From Asterias amurensis (taxonomy: Eukaryota > Echinodermata > Asteroidea > Forcipulatida > Asteriidae), in contig NC_092661.1 of NCBI RefSeq assembly GCF_032118995.1, forward strand, positions 15,695,006 through 15,759,005: a stretch of 64,000 bases of DNA, read 5' to 3'. The stretch's first letter is position 1, and each line of letters starts with the position of its first letter. The notes under the pieces were generated by a model. The model searched no databases. It saw only the letters and a program-made list of their open reading frames with translations, and was not told where the DNA came from. The translations under genes and the position numbers were made by a program. This document shows, in pieces, positions 1 to 11,800 of this stretch.

Positions 1-125
1 TCATCCAACCAAGCGCATCAAGCTCACGGGATAAATATGCGCCCTTTTTAAGTTTATGGTAGTCCTATACTCTTTGGATTCCTTTAAGAGTGTTATTACA
101 CCCTGTACCAAGTACTACAAATATA

Positions 126-452
126 TTGGTAATTACTCAAAATAATTATTATCACAAAACCTTACTTGGTAACGAGTAATGGGTGAGGTTGACAGTATGA
201 AGCATTGTGAGTTACGGCTTCCTCTGAATTCGACAAAGGAGTAATTTTCAACCAAATTTAATTTTGAGACGTCAGAGTTAGATTTTAAGTCTCTAAATCA
301 AGCATCTGACAAGGGTGTTTTTTCTTTCATTATTATCTTGCAACTTGGACGACCAATTTAGCTCAAACTTCACAGGTTTGTTATTCATATGCTCTCGATA
401 CACCAAGTGAGAAGACTGTTTTGATAATTACCAATAGTGTTCATTGCTACAC
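126..452 (+). repeat. F1-family MITE-like repeat, copy 1
   Basis: Matches the commonest dispersed repeat of the window: it starts with 'ggtaattactcaaaataatt', has 'cttacttggtaacgagtaatgg' in pieces, a central 'gagac..' dyad, and ends near 'ccaagtgagaagactg...accaatagtgtt'. Complete copies elsewhere run about 370-390 bp and begin 'aaaggcagtggacactattgg'. No coding capacity. The ends of this copy have decayed. The first 125 bases of the window hold nothing I can name. Confidence 0.75.
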
Positions 453-556
453 CCTTGTGCCAAGTACTTCATATATTGTTGAGTGTCCGATTTTTAAGAG
501 TATTAGCTGCCAGGTTTCAACCTGACGACAGACAAACTTAAAAGGTTTGGAGACGT

Positions 557-800
557 CAAGCCCGGTTCACACTTCATGTGAGTGCGAATGCGATACGATT
601 TCTGTTTTTGCAGCGAATGTGAGCACATTTCAACTAGTCTTGCCACACGTGAGTTTTGTGTAAAACTAAAAGGGGGAAGGGCATTTTCACAAAATCACCT
701 CATTTACAAATATTTTGTAAACAAATTATTAGTTGCGAATTTGTGACGTCAACATTTTTGAACGTATTCGCATTCTCAGGAAATATGGACCAGGTTTTAG
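557..800. mobile_element. Degenerate palindromic MITE ('agcccggttc' ends)
   Basis: The left end 'agcccggttcacacttc' and 'gcgaatgcgatacg' is answered on the right by 'cgtattcgcattctcagg' and 'atggaccagg'. It is a diverged copy of the clean palindrome at 10651-10816, with extra sequence in its middle. The small open frames over it are by-products of the repeat. From about 800 to 1500 I see no gene or named repeat. Confidence 0.5.
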
Positions 801-1501
801 GATTGTTTGTCAGTTTAGGTTTAACTGGTCAGTGCTCGGTATAGAAGTTAGACACCGTTCTTTTGGAATCATACACAATGGGTACACAATATTAAGCACC
901 GTGGACACATTTAAAGACAGATTGATTTTTTTTTCTGCCCAACAGCTTTTAAGTAGTTTCTTCTTTCTTTTATTTTCCTATGTCCCTTCTTTTCTCAGTT
1001 GCTTATGGGTTTTTCATCTTCTTTTCATGTGCTTTGAGAACCCCAATTAGTGGATATTGCGAAACTAAAATATTAATTGATGTTATTATTAATGTGGTCT
1101 GTTTAAGATTTGTTTGTTTCATTAAAATAAAGTGGTTGAGGTCACGGCATTTATGGCGCATTTTTCCTGGAACAGCCCAAGAAAAAAAAAACCAAAATAC
1201 AAACAGAAAGATTGTCGATTATAAAGGTCAATTTAACAGTTTTGACAGAACGACAAACTGAAAAGATTGTAAAAGGTTTTTAAGCCAAGTGTTTTATATA
1301 GTTTTGTTGATATGAAGATGGACTATACAAAGAGTAAAATACACTCAATTAATACAAACAATTAAGTAGGTAGGCCTACTATAACTGACAAGTAATTTCG
1401 TGGGGTCATATTATACAGCTTGGGTGCAGAACTAAAACATAATTGCGTGCATCTTTAAAATAAATGATAAAAAACTGTATAATTAGAAGAAAAAAACTCA
1501 C

Positions 1502-1571
1502 CTGTCAGGGCACAGTGAGAAATAGAGCAGAAGCAAACAACCACAAACCCAGCTGCAAAGATTGCCAACAT
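1502..1571 (-). CDS. Candidate first coding exon (signal peptide) of a gene leaving the window on the left
   Basis: On the minus strand an ATG at 1571 opens 23 codons, MLAIFAAGFVVVCFCSISHC then ALT, ending in 'acag' followed by the strong donor GTGAGT at 1501. The peptide has the hydrophobic core and small residues of a secretion signal. The exon ends in phase 1, as do the signal-peptide exons of the fucolectin-PAN gene at 55334-58489. No matching second exon is seen between 1 and 1500, so the rest would lie beyond the left edge. Seen: ATG, hydrophobic stretch, donor. Inferred: that it belongs to a secreted, perhaps lectin-like, gene. A chance ORF cannot be excluded. Confidence 0.4.
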
Positions 1572-1770
1572 TTTGTCGAGTAAACAATATCCTATCGGTA
1601 TCATCAGCAGATCGCATGCATCAATGGCTGTAGTATCGCGAGAGCAGACAATGCCTAAGTTTACCGATTTCGCTCGTTGGATCACGTGGGTATCAAGCGC
1701 AGACAAACAAGGCGTCGTGTCACCAATAAAGGAAATTGCAACACAACTTAAAGTAGGTCGCCTACATGGA

Positions 1771-1970
1771 TGATTGTTCCATTTTGCTCAATTAATCGTC
1801 GAGTTTTTTCCTCAAATTATGTGAAAACTATTAAAGAATGTGTACAAGAAACTATTGTTCGTTCTCGTGAGGAAAGTGCTGTTGTTGTAGGCCTGCTTAA
1901 ATGGTGCATTTTGTTCTATCGATTCTCGAATTATGTAAAGAATATTGGAGAGTTTGTACAATAAACTTTT
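1771..1970. repeat. Diverged two-copy tandem duplication of about 128 bp
   Basis: 'ccattttgctcaattaatcg...aaattatgtgaaaactattaaag...tgtacaagaaac' at 1777-1850 recurs as 'gcattttgttctatcgattc...gaattatgtaaagaatattgg...tgtacaataaac' at 1905-1967. Non-coding. The rest of 1572-2340 shows no gene. Confidence 0.45.
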
Positions 1971-2374
1971 CTGAAGTTGCTAATAAGGACAATTCCACCA
2001 TGTTTTGGAGTGCTCGGACAGACGACCGCGACCACGCAATTTTTCAACCCAAATTTATTTTAAGTTATTAGGCCGTTTTTAAATCACGTGATGACTTGTA
2101 CCCTCTAAGCACTTTTAGTAGTTCAGGCGAACAACTCGTCGGCTTTAGACATTGTACGGTTTAGTTTAAATTGCTATGACTGTAACAAACCTCTCATTAA
2201 TTTTGCATGGAGCCAATGGTGACCAATACTTTATAGCCATGGGTTGACAATGCTTTGATGTTTTTTTTATTTTTATGAAACCCCATGTAATAAAATAATA
2301 TAACACGAAGAGATAAAAAGAAAAAGAAAAAATGTTCATTAGCTCCCGCTAACCGGGTCGTTAAATGATTGAAT

Positions 2375-2480
2375 ATGGTAGCAGCAGACTTACCAGGTAT
2401 ATCCATTGTTCTTGGTGATTATGCGCATGCTCAGAGCAACGTAAACAGTGGAAATTTATCTGGTAAGTCTGCTGCCACCG
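2375..2480. repeat. Short inverted repeat (hairpin)
   Basis: 'tagcagcagacttaccag' near 2379-2396 is the reverse complement, with little change, of 'ctggtaagtctgctgcca' near 2460-2477. The arms are about 18 bp with a loop of about 60 bp. It sits directly left of the palindromic minisatellite and may be an element edge. Confidence 0.5.
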
Positions 2481-2705
2481 ATAACTTATCGTGTACGTAC
2501 ATGATAGTTCCAAACTTATCGTGTACATACACGATAAGTTCAACAACTTATCGTGTACTTACATGATTAGCCCAAACTTATCGTGTACACACACAATAAC
2601 TTATTGTGTACGTACATAATAAATCTAAACTTATTGTGTACGTACACGATAAGTTCAACAACTTATCGTGTACTTACATGATAAATCCAAACTGACTTTT
2701 CATGT
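2478..2705. repeat. Minisatellite of palindromic units ('acttatcgtgtac')
   Basis: About six units of roughly 36-40 bp, each carrying 'cttatcgtgtacgtacac' or a variant, several followed by the mirror half 'cacgataagt'. Each full unit can fold on itself, and GTAC is the centre of symmetry. Alternate units end 'caacaacttatcgtg' or 'ccaaacttatcgtg', so a two-unit period of about 78 bp is also visible. Confidence 0.8.
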
Positions 2706-2765
2706 ACGTAAATCCAAACTTATGCGCATTGCTCAGTCTATTAGTTGATGTTCTCGGGTCGGTAA

Positions 2766-5700
2766 ATAGCAGATGAGTTTACCTGTCCCCAACCAAAATT
2801 TGCTAAGCAGATGTCTTAACCTGTTTTATAGTTGAGCTTAACAAAAGGAACAATTGAAGATTGGTTATGCGGTTTTTCTCCTGGCTGGCTGGACCTCTCT
2901 ATTGTTAAGAGATTTGTATTTGACAAAGATCTTTTGTACCACTAGGATACCACTTGCTTAGCAGATGAGTTTATCTGTCCCCCTACCCAAACTTGCTTAG
3001 CTGATGACTTTATCTGTTTAATAGTTGAGCTGAACAAAAGAAGCGATTGAACAGCGCTGATCCGTGGTAGTGCTCTCGACAATAGAAGCTACCACACTCG
3101 CCACTGAGATTGGACATGTAGTTTCTTCTCCTGGCTGGCTGGATCTCTCTATTATTAAGACATGAGTTTTTGACAAAAATATTTTGTACCACTAGGGTAC
3201 TACTTACTTGCTTAGCAGATGAGTTTATCTGTCTCCTGAATAAAGGTTGCTTAAACGATGAGATTACCTGCCCCCTACCAAAACTTGCTTTGCAGATAAG
3301 TTTATTTGTCTCTCATCCAAATCTTGCTTGTAGCAGATTAGTTTACCTGTCCCACTACCGAAACCTGCTTAGCAGATGAGTTTACCTGCCCCCTATCGAA
3401 ACTTGCTTAGCAGATAAGTTCACTTGTCTCTCATCCAAAGCTTGCTTAGCAGATGAGTTTACCTATCCCACTACCGAAACCTGCTTAGCAGATGAGTTTA
3501 TCTGTCTCTCAACCAAAGCTTGCTTAGCAGATGAGTTTACCTATTCCCCTACCGAAACTTGCTTAGCAGATAAGTTTATTTGTCTCTCAACCAAAGCTAG
3601 CTTAGCAGATGAATTTACCTGTCCCACTACCGAAAAATGCTTAGCAGATGAGTTTATCTGTCTCTCAACCAAAGGTTACTTAGCAGTTTAATTTACCTGT
3701 TCGTCTCCCAAATTTTGCATAGCAGATTAGGTTATTTGTCTCTCATCCAAAGCTTGCTTAGTAGATGAGCTCATCTGTCACCCAACACCAAAGCTTGCTT
3801 AACGGATTCATGAGTTGACCTGTCTCCTTCCCAGATTTCTTTAGCAGATATTTGTATGTCTCTCAACCAAAGCTTGCTTATTGGATTAGTTTACCTGTCT
3901 CCCAAACTAAGCTTGATTAGCAGTTGAGTTTACCTGTCCCCCTACCTTTGCCCTTTCCAAGCTTGCTCAGCAGATAAGTTTATCTGTCTCTTAACTATAA
4001 AAGCGTATCTGTTTTTTTGTTGAGCTGAACAAAAGAAGCAATTTATCAGCGCTTTTCCTTGGTACTGCTCTTAACATCAGAAGCTACTACAGTTAGGGAT
4101 CGGGCATGTGGTTTTTCTATTTTTAACTATTTTTTGCAAAGATCTTTTGTATCACTATGGTACCACTTGCTTAGCGGATGAGTTTATCTATTTTATAAGT
4201 GAGCTGAATAAAAGAAGCAATTGAATAGCACCAATCCGTGGTCATGCTCTTAACAATAGGAGCTATCACAGTCGCTGCAAGATTGGGCATGTGGTCTCTC
4301 CTCCTGGCTGGCTGAATCTTTCTTTTGTTAAGAGAATTGTAGTTGGCAAAGATCTTCTGTACCACTAGGGTAGCACGTGCTTAGCAGATGAGTTTATCTG
4401 TCCCCCTACCCAAACTTGCTTAGCTGATGACTTTATCTGTTTAATAGTTGAGCTGAACAAAAGAAGCGATTGAATAGCGCTGATCTGTGGTAGTGCTCTT
4501 GACAATAGAAGCTACTACAGTCGCGGAGATTGGACATGTGATTTCTTCTCCTGGCTGGCTGGATCTCTCTATTGTTAAGAGATTAGTCTTTGACAAATAT
4601 ATTTTGTACCCCTCGGATACTACTTACTTGCTTAGAGAAGAGTTTACCTGCCCCCTACCAAAACTTGCTTTAGCGGATAAGTTTAACTGTCCCACTACCG
4701 AAACCTGCTTACCAGATGAGTTTATCTGTTTCCTGACCAAAGCTTAGCGGATGAGTTTATCTCTCTCTCAACCAATGCTTGCTTAGGAAATGAGTTTACC
4801 TGTCCCACTACCGAAACCTGCTTAGCATATGAGTATATCCGTCTACTGACCAAAGCTTGCTTAGAGGATGATGTTTCCTGTCCCCACTGAAACTTGCTTA
4901 GCAGATAAGTTTATTTGTCTCTCATCCAAAGCTTGCTTGTAGCATATGAGTTTACCTGTCCGACTACCGAAACCTGCTTATCAGATGAGTTTATCTGTCT
5001 CTCAACCAAAGCTTGCTTAGCAGATGAGTTTACCTGTTCCCCTACCAACTTGCTTAGCAAATGAGTTTACCTTCTCCTAGGAAATTTGTTTAATAGTTTA
5101 TCAGCTTCTCAACCAAAGTTTGCCTAGTAGATAAGTTTACATGTCTCCTAACCCAAGCTTGTTCAGTAAATGAGTTAACCTGTCCACCTACCCAAACTTG
5201 CTTAGCAGACAAAATTATCTGTCTCTTAACCAAAGGTTACTTAGCAGTTGAATTTACCTGTGCGTCATCCAAAACTTGCTTAGCAGATTAGTTTTTATTG
5301 TCTCTCATGCAAAGCTTGCTTGTAGCAGACGAGTTTACCTGTCCCACTACCAAAACCTGCTTAGCAGATAAGTTTATCTACTGTCTCTCATCCAAAGCTT
5401 GCTTGACTACCGAAACCTGCTTAGCAAATGTGATTATCTGTGTCTCAACCCAAGCTTGCTAAGCAGATTAATTTACCTGTCCCCCTACTAAAACTTGCTT
5501 CGCAGATGAGTTAACCTGTCTCTAAACCAAAGGTTACTTAGCAGTTGAGTTTACCTGTTCGTCTCCCAAAACTTGCTTAGCAGAAGAGTTTATCTGCCGC
5601 CCAACACCAAAGCTTGCTTAACGGATTCATGAGTTAACCTGTCTCCTTGTTTAGCAGATAATTGTATGTCTCTCAACCAAAGCTTGCTTATCAGATTAGT

Positions 5701-7659
5701 ATACCTGTCTCCGACTACCGAAACCAGCTTAGTAGATGAGTTTATCTGTCTCCTGACCAAAGCTTGCTTAGAGGATGAGTTTACCCTGCCCCCTACCGAA
5801 AATTGATTAGCAGATAAGTTTATTTGTCTCTCATCCAAAGCTTACTTGTAGCAGAAGAGTAGGGAAACAATTAAACTCATCTGCTAAGCACATACTACCA
5901 TAGTGGTACAAAAGATCTTTGCCAACTACAATTCTCTTAACAAAGGAGAGATTCAGCCAGCCAGGAGAAGAACACCACATGCCCAATCTCTGGTAGCTAC
6001 TATTGTTAAGAGCATGACAAGATAAGTGCTATTCAATTGCTTCTTTTGTTCAGCTGACTTATAAAACAGATCTGCTAAGGTAAACTCATCTGCTAAGCAA
6101 GTGGTACCATAGTGATACAAAAGATCTTTACAAAAAATAGTTAATGGCCTGACGTTTCGATCCTACTAGCAGAGTCTTTCTCGAAGGCTAAAGACAAAAG
6201 ATCTTTGTCAACTACAAATCTCTTAACAATAGAGAGATCAAGCCAGCCAGGAGAAAAACCACATGCCCAATCCCTAATTGTAGTAGCTTCTGATGTCAAG
6301 AGCAGTACCAAGGAAAAGCGCTATTCAATTGCTTCTTTTGTTAAGCTCAACTAAAAAACAGATACGCTTTTATAGTTAAGAGACAGATAAACTTATCTTC
6401 TCAGCAAGCTTGGGAAGGGCATGGGTAGGGGGACAGGTAAACTCAACTGCTAATCAAGCTTAGTTTGGGCGACAGATGAACTCATCTGCTAAGCAAACTT
6501 TGGATGAGAGACAAATAACCTAATCTGCTATGCAAAATTTGGGAGACGAACAGGTTAATTCAACTGCTAAGCAAGCTTTGATTGAGAGACAAATAAACTC
6601 ATCTGCTAAGCATGTTTCGGTAGTGGGACAGGTAAATTCATCTTATAAGCAAGCTTTGGTTGACAGACAAATAAACTTATCTGCTAAGCAAGTTTCGGTA
6701 GGGGAACAGGTAAACTCATCTGCTAAGCAAGCTTTGGTTGAGAGACAGACAAACTCATCTGCCAAGCAGGTTTCGGTAGGGGGCAGGTAAACTCATCCTC
6801 TAAGCAAGCTTTGGTCAGGAGACAGATAAACCCATCTGCTAAGCAGGTTTCGGTAGTGGGACAGGTAAACTCATCTGCTAAGCAGGTTTCGGTAGTGGGA
6901 CAGGTAAACTCATCAGCTAAGCAAGCTTTTGATGAGAGACAAATGAACTTATCTGCTAAGCAAGTTTCGATAGGGGGCAGGTAAACTCATCTGCTTAGCA
7001 GGTTTTGGTAGTGGGACAGGTAAACTCATCTGCTACAAGCAAGATTTGGATGAGAGACAAATAAACTTATCTGCTAAGCAAGTTTCGGTAGGGGGCAGGT
7101 AAACTCATCCTCGTAGCAACCTTTATTCAGGAGACAGATAAACTCATCTGCTAAGCAAGTAAGTAGTACCCTAGTGGTACAAAATATTTTTGTTAAAAAC
7201 TAATCTCTTAACAATAGAGAGATCCAGCCAGCCAGGAGAAGAAACCACTTGCCCAATCTCTGCAGTGACTGTGGTAGCTTCTACTGTCAAGAGCACTACC
7301 ACAGATCAGCGCTATTCAATTGCTTCTTTTGTTCAGCTCAACTATAAAACAGATAAAGTCATCAGCTAAGCAAGTTTGGGTAGGGGGATATATAAACTCA
7401 TCTGCTAAGCAAGTGGTACCCTAGTGGTACAAAAGATGTTTGTCAAATACAAATCTCTTAACAATAGAGAGAGGTCCAGCCAGCCAGGAGAAAAACCACA
7501 TGCCCAATCTCTAACTGTAATTATATAGCTTCTGATGTCAAGAACAGTACCAAGGAAAAGCGCTATTCAGTTGCTTCTTTTGTTAAGCTCAACTATAAAA
7601 CAGATTAACACATCTGCTTAGCAAACTTTGGTTGGGGACAGGTAAACTCATCTGCTATT
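2766..7659. mobile_element. Fold-back (FB/TU-like) element with long inverted repeats built of minisatellites
   Basis: The left edge 'aatagcagatgagtttacc' near 2766 is mirrored by 'ggtaaactcatctgctatt' ending near 7659. Inside is an array of about 40-bp units (core 'gcttagcagatgagtttacc', partners 'tgtctctcaaccaaag' or 'ccactaccgaaac'), in one sense until about 5860 and in the reverse sense afterwards. Cassettes of about 200 bp interrupt it. Their marker 'ctggctggctgg' lies at about 2883, 3133, 4308 and 4553, and its complement at about 5954, 6241, 7227 and 7478. A cassette without the marker is near 4000-4165. Order and spacing mirror each other: arms of about 1.65 kb (2766-4400) and 1.79 kb (5870-7659) around a 1.47-kb spacer. 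No ORF worth calling; no clear target-site duplication. Long inverted repeats made of short tandem repeats are the hallmark of Drosophila FB and sea-urchin TU elements. An ordinary satellite with one inversion is the alternative. Confidence 0.75.
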
Positions 7660-8054
7660 GTGTTTGCTAAAATGTGTGATGTGGAGGATGATCGTGGTTA
7701 ACGTCTGTTTAGTCAAAGGCGTAAAACATAACTTGAAGGGGCAGTCAATATTGCAATAATTGTAAGTGTGCTCATGCTCATAATGTGAATTAAACAAACT
7801 TAATTAAATTAAACCGGATTCCCCCATAACTGGGCTAGAGGTAATTATTTTGTAAAGTTTTGAATAGAGGGCGATTCACAAAATACTGTACTTGTTCGCG
7901 GGTCCTTGCTCTATGATCACTGACTTGGATGATGCTCAATGCACCAAAACCACACTCCATCTTCACCATACATCCAAACTGTGAATGGTAAGTTAAATGA
8001 TGCTTTATTTAAAAAAAAAGTTACGTATTACGTTTACACAAAATATCTTACGTT

Positions 8055-8335
8055 TACATTCTATCACACAAAATGTTCCTCTGTTATATTATGCGTTTGG
8101 TGAGAATATAAAACTAAAAAGAACATATTGTCCTTTCTAACATCTGCGTTTGGTATAAATACAACAAAAGGCATAAATTGCTGTATTTAAAATCTGAGTT
8201 TAGTGAAGATTGTTAAAACAAAAATACTGATTGTCGTCTCTCTACAAAGATCTGCGTTAAGTGGAAATTATAAAAACAATCACCATAAATTGTCATCTCT
8301 AACATCTGGGTCTAGTGAAAATTAAAAGCCTGGAA
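8055..8335 (+). repeat. Degenerate minisatellite of about 60-bp units upstream of the first PAN-discoidin gene
   Basis: Four to five diverged units of the form 'ataaattgtcatctctaac...atctgcgtttagtgaaaatt..aaaacaa' (for example near 8098, 8143, 8200, 8255 and 8302). An array of the same unit in reverse sense is at 14437-14660. The stretch 7660-8050 holds no gene that I can see. Confidence 0.65.
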
Positions 8336-8858
8336 TATTAATATTATCGTCTTCATGTTAAGTTTAATTTTTCTTTTGAGTTTCAACGATCAATTCAATT
8401 TCAAGCTTATTATACCAAAGATGAGCCATGTGAATGCCTTTATAAAAATAAAAAAACGAAGGCGAACTACAACCCATGGTCGTTTTCGGAAATAAATGTC
8501 ATGAGATTTTGACCTGAACTTTTCAGTCTTGGTCTATCGTATGCCTTATTCTAGCAAATGTAAATTTTTCAGCTTTTAAAACCGTGTAATTCGACACCTG
8601 AATACGTCATCATTGCGTCATGGCAGCTGTGCTGTCTTCATATTGAGGTTTATAATTGTTTGATGAGTTTCAAGGTTCAAATCACTTTCGAGTCACTAAT
8701 TGTCAATAATGTGGTCGTCATTGTCAGGCCTCGAATTTGTTGTGGCTAAACGGTATTGATCATTAAATATTTGGTACATCAAGAAGAGTGTACGGAAGAG
8801 GATATGTGGGAGATGTTTCGGTACTCAGACTTAAACAAGACGTGGTTAGGGTAGGAAG

Positions 8859-11800
8859 ATGACCATTTTCAGCATTTTGATTTTCCTTTTGCTTGAGACG
8901 TTACTTGAGGTTTCAGCGTCTTATAGCGTGAGTGGTCTTTACCGAGGGGTCTGGTACCAGCCGGTAGAGGACCACGCCCTACTAGGCCAGTCCATCATGA
9001 ATACTATACCACGCATCTCTGCCGTCGGATGTTCAGTTCGGTGCCTCAGCCACCATGGATGTTTCTCTTTCAACTACGATCACATCAATCAAGTATGCCA
9101 GATGAACAACTTCAATGGAGAGCATGCCTGTGACAAACTTAAGGGAATGCCAAATGTCTCTTACTTCGACGCAACTGCACCTCCGAAGATGTGCCAGGTA
9201 TGTACTAATGTTAACAATAGGTTGTCCCAGTCTTTTTCGAATTGTTGAAATGAAAATTACTTAAAACATGTGTTCATTTTTAATTGTAAACGAATGTACC
9301 TTCGCGTCTCGTGATTCAATTTAATTGTTGATTACTCAAAATAATTCTTTGCATAAAACCTGTAATGAGCAATGGCGAGCTGTTGATAGTATAAAACATT
9401 GTTAGCAACGGCTCCCTCTGAAGTTATTTTTTTGAGAAAGAAGTAATTTCTCATTAAAATATTTAAATTTAACTCGATAGCTCAGCTGAGGTCTCGAACT
9501 CAAGCATCTGAGATGAAAGCATACAGCTTGTGCGACCAGGGTAATTTTTTCTTCCATTATTCTCTCGCAACTTCGACGACCTAGAGTTCAAATTTTCACA
9601 GGTTTGTTATTTTATGCATATCTTGAGATACACCAAGTGAGAAGACTGGTCTTTGACATTACCAAAGTTGTACAGTGATTTTAATCGATAGTTTCTCATT
9701 TTAAGGAAATGTGGCTTTTCGTGAAAACAGCGACGATTTTGTGTACTCGCACTTCTTGAAAAATAATATATCAATATTTTACTCATCTGTTTGTGCGGTG
9801 TGGTACTGCAGTTAATTTTGACTGTAAATTGCAATTATTTCGTCTTGAGTTTGTATGTTTAGTTGTTGCCCTGGAAACACATCAACTGAGCGCAGTAATA
9901 GCTGTTTCATTAGGACCAACCGCAGCGAAATCAAAATATTAGCTTGCCTTTGGTTGCAACTGATGACTGCACACCTGTAGACTATATTTGTGAAAAGTTA
10001 CACTACTGTTAAAAAAAAAATCATAATAAAAATGCCAATACAAATTACGCGGACCGTCACCGGTTTCTAATTCATTCTGATGTTTTAATGTATATCGATT
10101 TTACTCGCTGGTTGTAATGATGTGTTTATTCGGTGCATTTTGACTGTAAATAACATGCGTCTTTTGTGTACGTTAAGTTGGTGCCCTTGAAACACAGCCA
10201 CTGTGCGGTTGTAATAATAGCTGATTCATTTGCTGCCACCTAGCGCTCAAAAGTATCACATTTGCTGCTTCTGGTATCATGGCTATGATCGGATGTATAC
10301 TTCCGAAAACATATATAATACGCAAAAAAAAACCGCAAAAAACAAAACTTTCTGTCTTAAATTGAATATACTCACATTTTTCGAAATGAAATTGAATGCT
10401 AGTCTAGTAAATCTCGAAATTTACTGGTTTTCTTTTTAACTTCGTGAACTAACACAGTCCACTATTTTGTAGAACTACACTTTCGACTCGAAAACATTTT
10501 CCTTTAACCATGTTTTATAATAACAAACGCTTGTTATAAAACCCATTGCGCCCAATCCGATAAGGGAACGCTTTTCCTTGAACCAATCAAGGTACATTTG
10601 AATTTAGATGCACTTTTGCCAAAATCCTCGGGAAAATAAATGAACTTTAAAGCCCGGTTCATACTTCCTGCGAATGCGAATGCGAAGCGAATCTTGACGT
10701 CACAAATTCGCAACGAACAATTCGCAGCAGTTGCCCTCTGCTCTACTCTCTTGCGAATAATCGCTGCGAAAGAAGGGTGCTTCGCATTCGCATTCGCAGG
10801 AAGTATGAACCGGGCTTCAGAGGCTAGTAGTAAACTGCATTATGTAAAATCACACTGTGTTTAGGATCCCAAGTTTAATGGATCCGTTTGTGTGTGCATT
10901 GTGATTTCTCTACAGCATAACACCGTTTCTGGATACTGTTATCGTTCTTCGAAGGCCTGCAGTGTTCCTGGTAAGTCGCTGGGATGAAAACAAGATGGTT
11001 TATTACACTGGACAAATTCACACATCCCTTTTTGCCTTTTTATACAATAACTTTGCTTTGTTAACGTGATATGCCTTTGTATATAAGGCCAAGTAAAATA
11101 ACAATTTAGTTTATCGTCCCCGCCCGCCTCCTTTTAGGCCGTTTTCTTTTTCTTTTTATTCCTTTTTTACTACTTACCACATTGAGAAAAAAAAGAAAAA
11201 AATAAGAAGGAAAATAATAAAGAGGGGGGGAGGACGGGAAAAAAACCTAAAGTTCCTTGTTTTGTTTGGCTAAAGGATTAGTCGTTTTGCTACAGGTATT
11301 ATTTTTAGAGATCTCGTTGTACCATTTTCTCTTTATTTCAATTTGCTAGTTATACCTTCCATGGCCATTGAGCTTTTAGACCTATATACCAGTCGTTTTT
11401 CATTGTTTCGTTCGTATATTTTTCTCTCTCAATGTTTTAAAATGTGTACAGCTAAACGTTTTGCATTGTAGTTTTTAAGCAATATTAAAGCAACTTACTA
11501 CTTTGTCCATCTTTGTCTGGACTCAACTGCCGGTCTTAAATTTTGATCGGTGTCATGTGTAACGTTATGTTGTCCACGTGGTTTTCTGTTCTAAAGCGAA
11601 AAGTATAAAAGCATTTCGTATCTGCTTCACTGATTTCTTACCATGCTGGCTCCATTTTCATCTGCTCTGTGTCTAAGTTTGTATTATCCAGTTTATTGTT
11701 TAATGAGTTACCTATTAGCATCGAAATGTATCATTACCCTATGTCGATGTGAAATAAATAAATAGACGTTTTTTTTTTAATAATGCTTTAAAATCTAGAG

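Noticed and set aside
6530-6790. Open frame with repeating Q-V/I-N-S-S-A-K-Q-A pattern, and its counterpart at 5590-5838
   Set aside because: It is simply the 40-bp minisatellite read in one frame; unit length and lack of stops explain it. No start context or splice signals.
2478-7659. CRISPR-like array (short regular repeats with variable partners)
   Set aside because: Units are contiguous, diverged and change direction; the setting is a eukaryotic intron-bearing genome. It is a minisatellite.
10640-10864. 74-codon frame rich in Ala/Phe/Asn
   Set aside because: It coincides exactly with the palindromic MITE at 10651-10816 and is symmetric on both strands.
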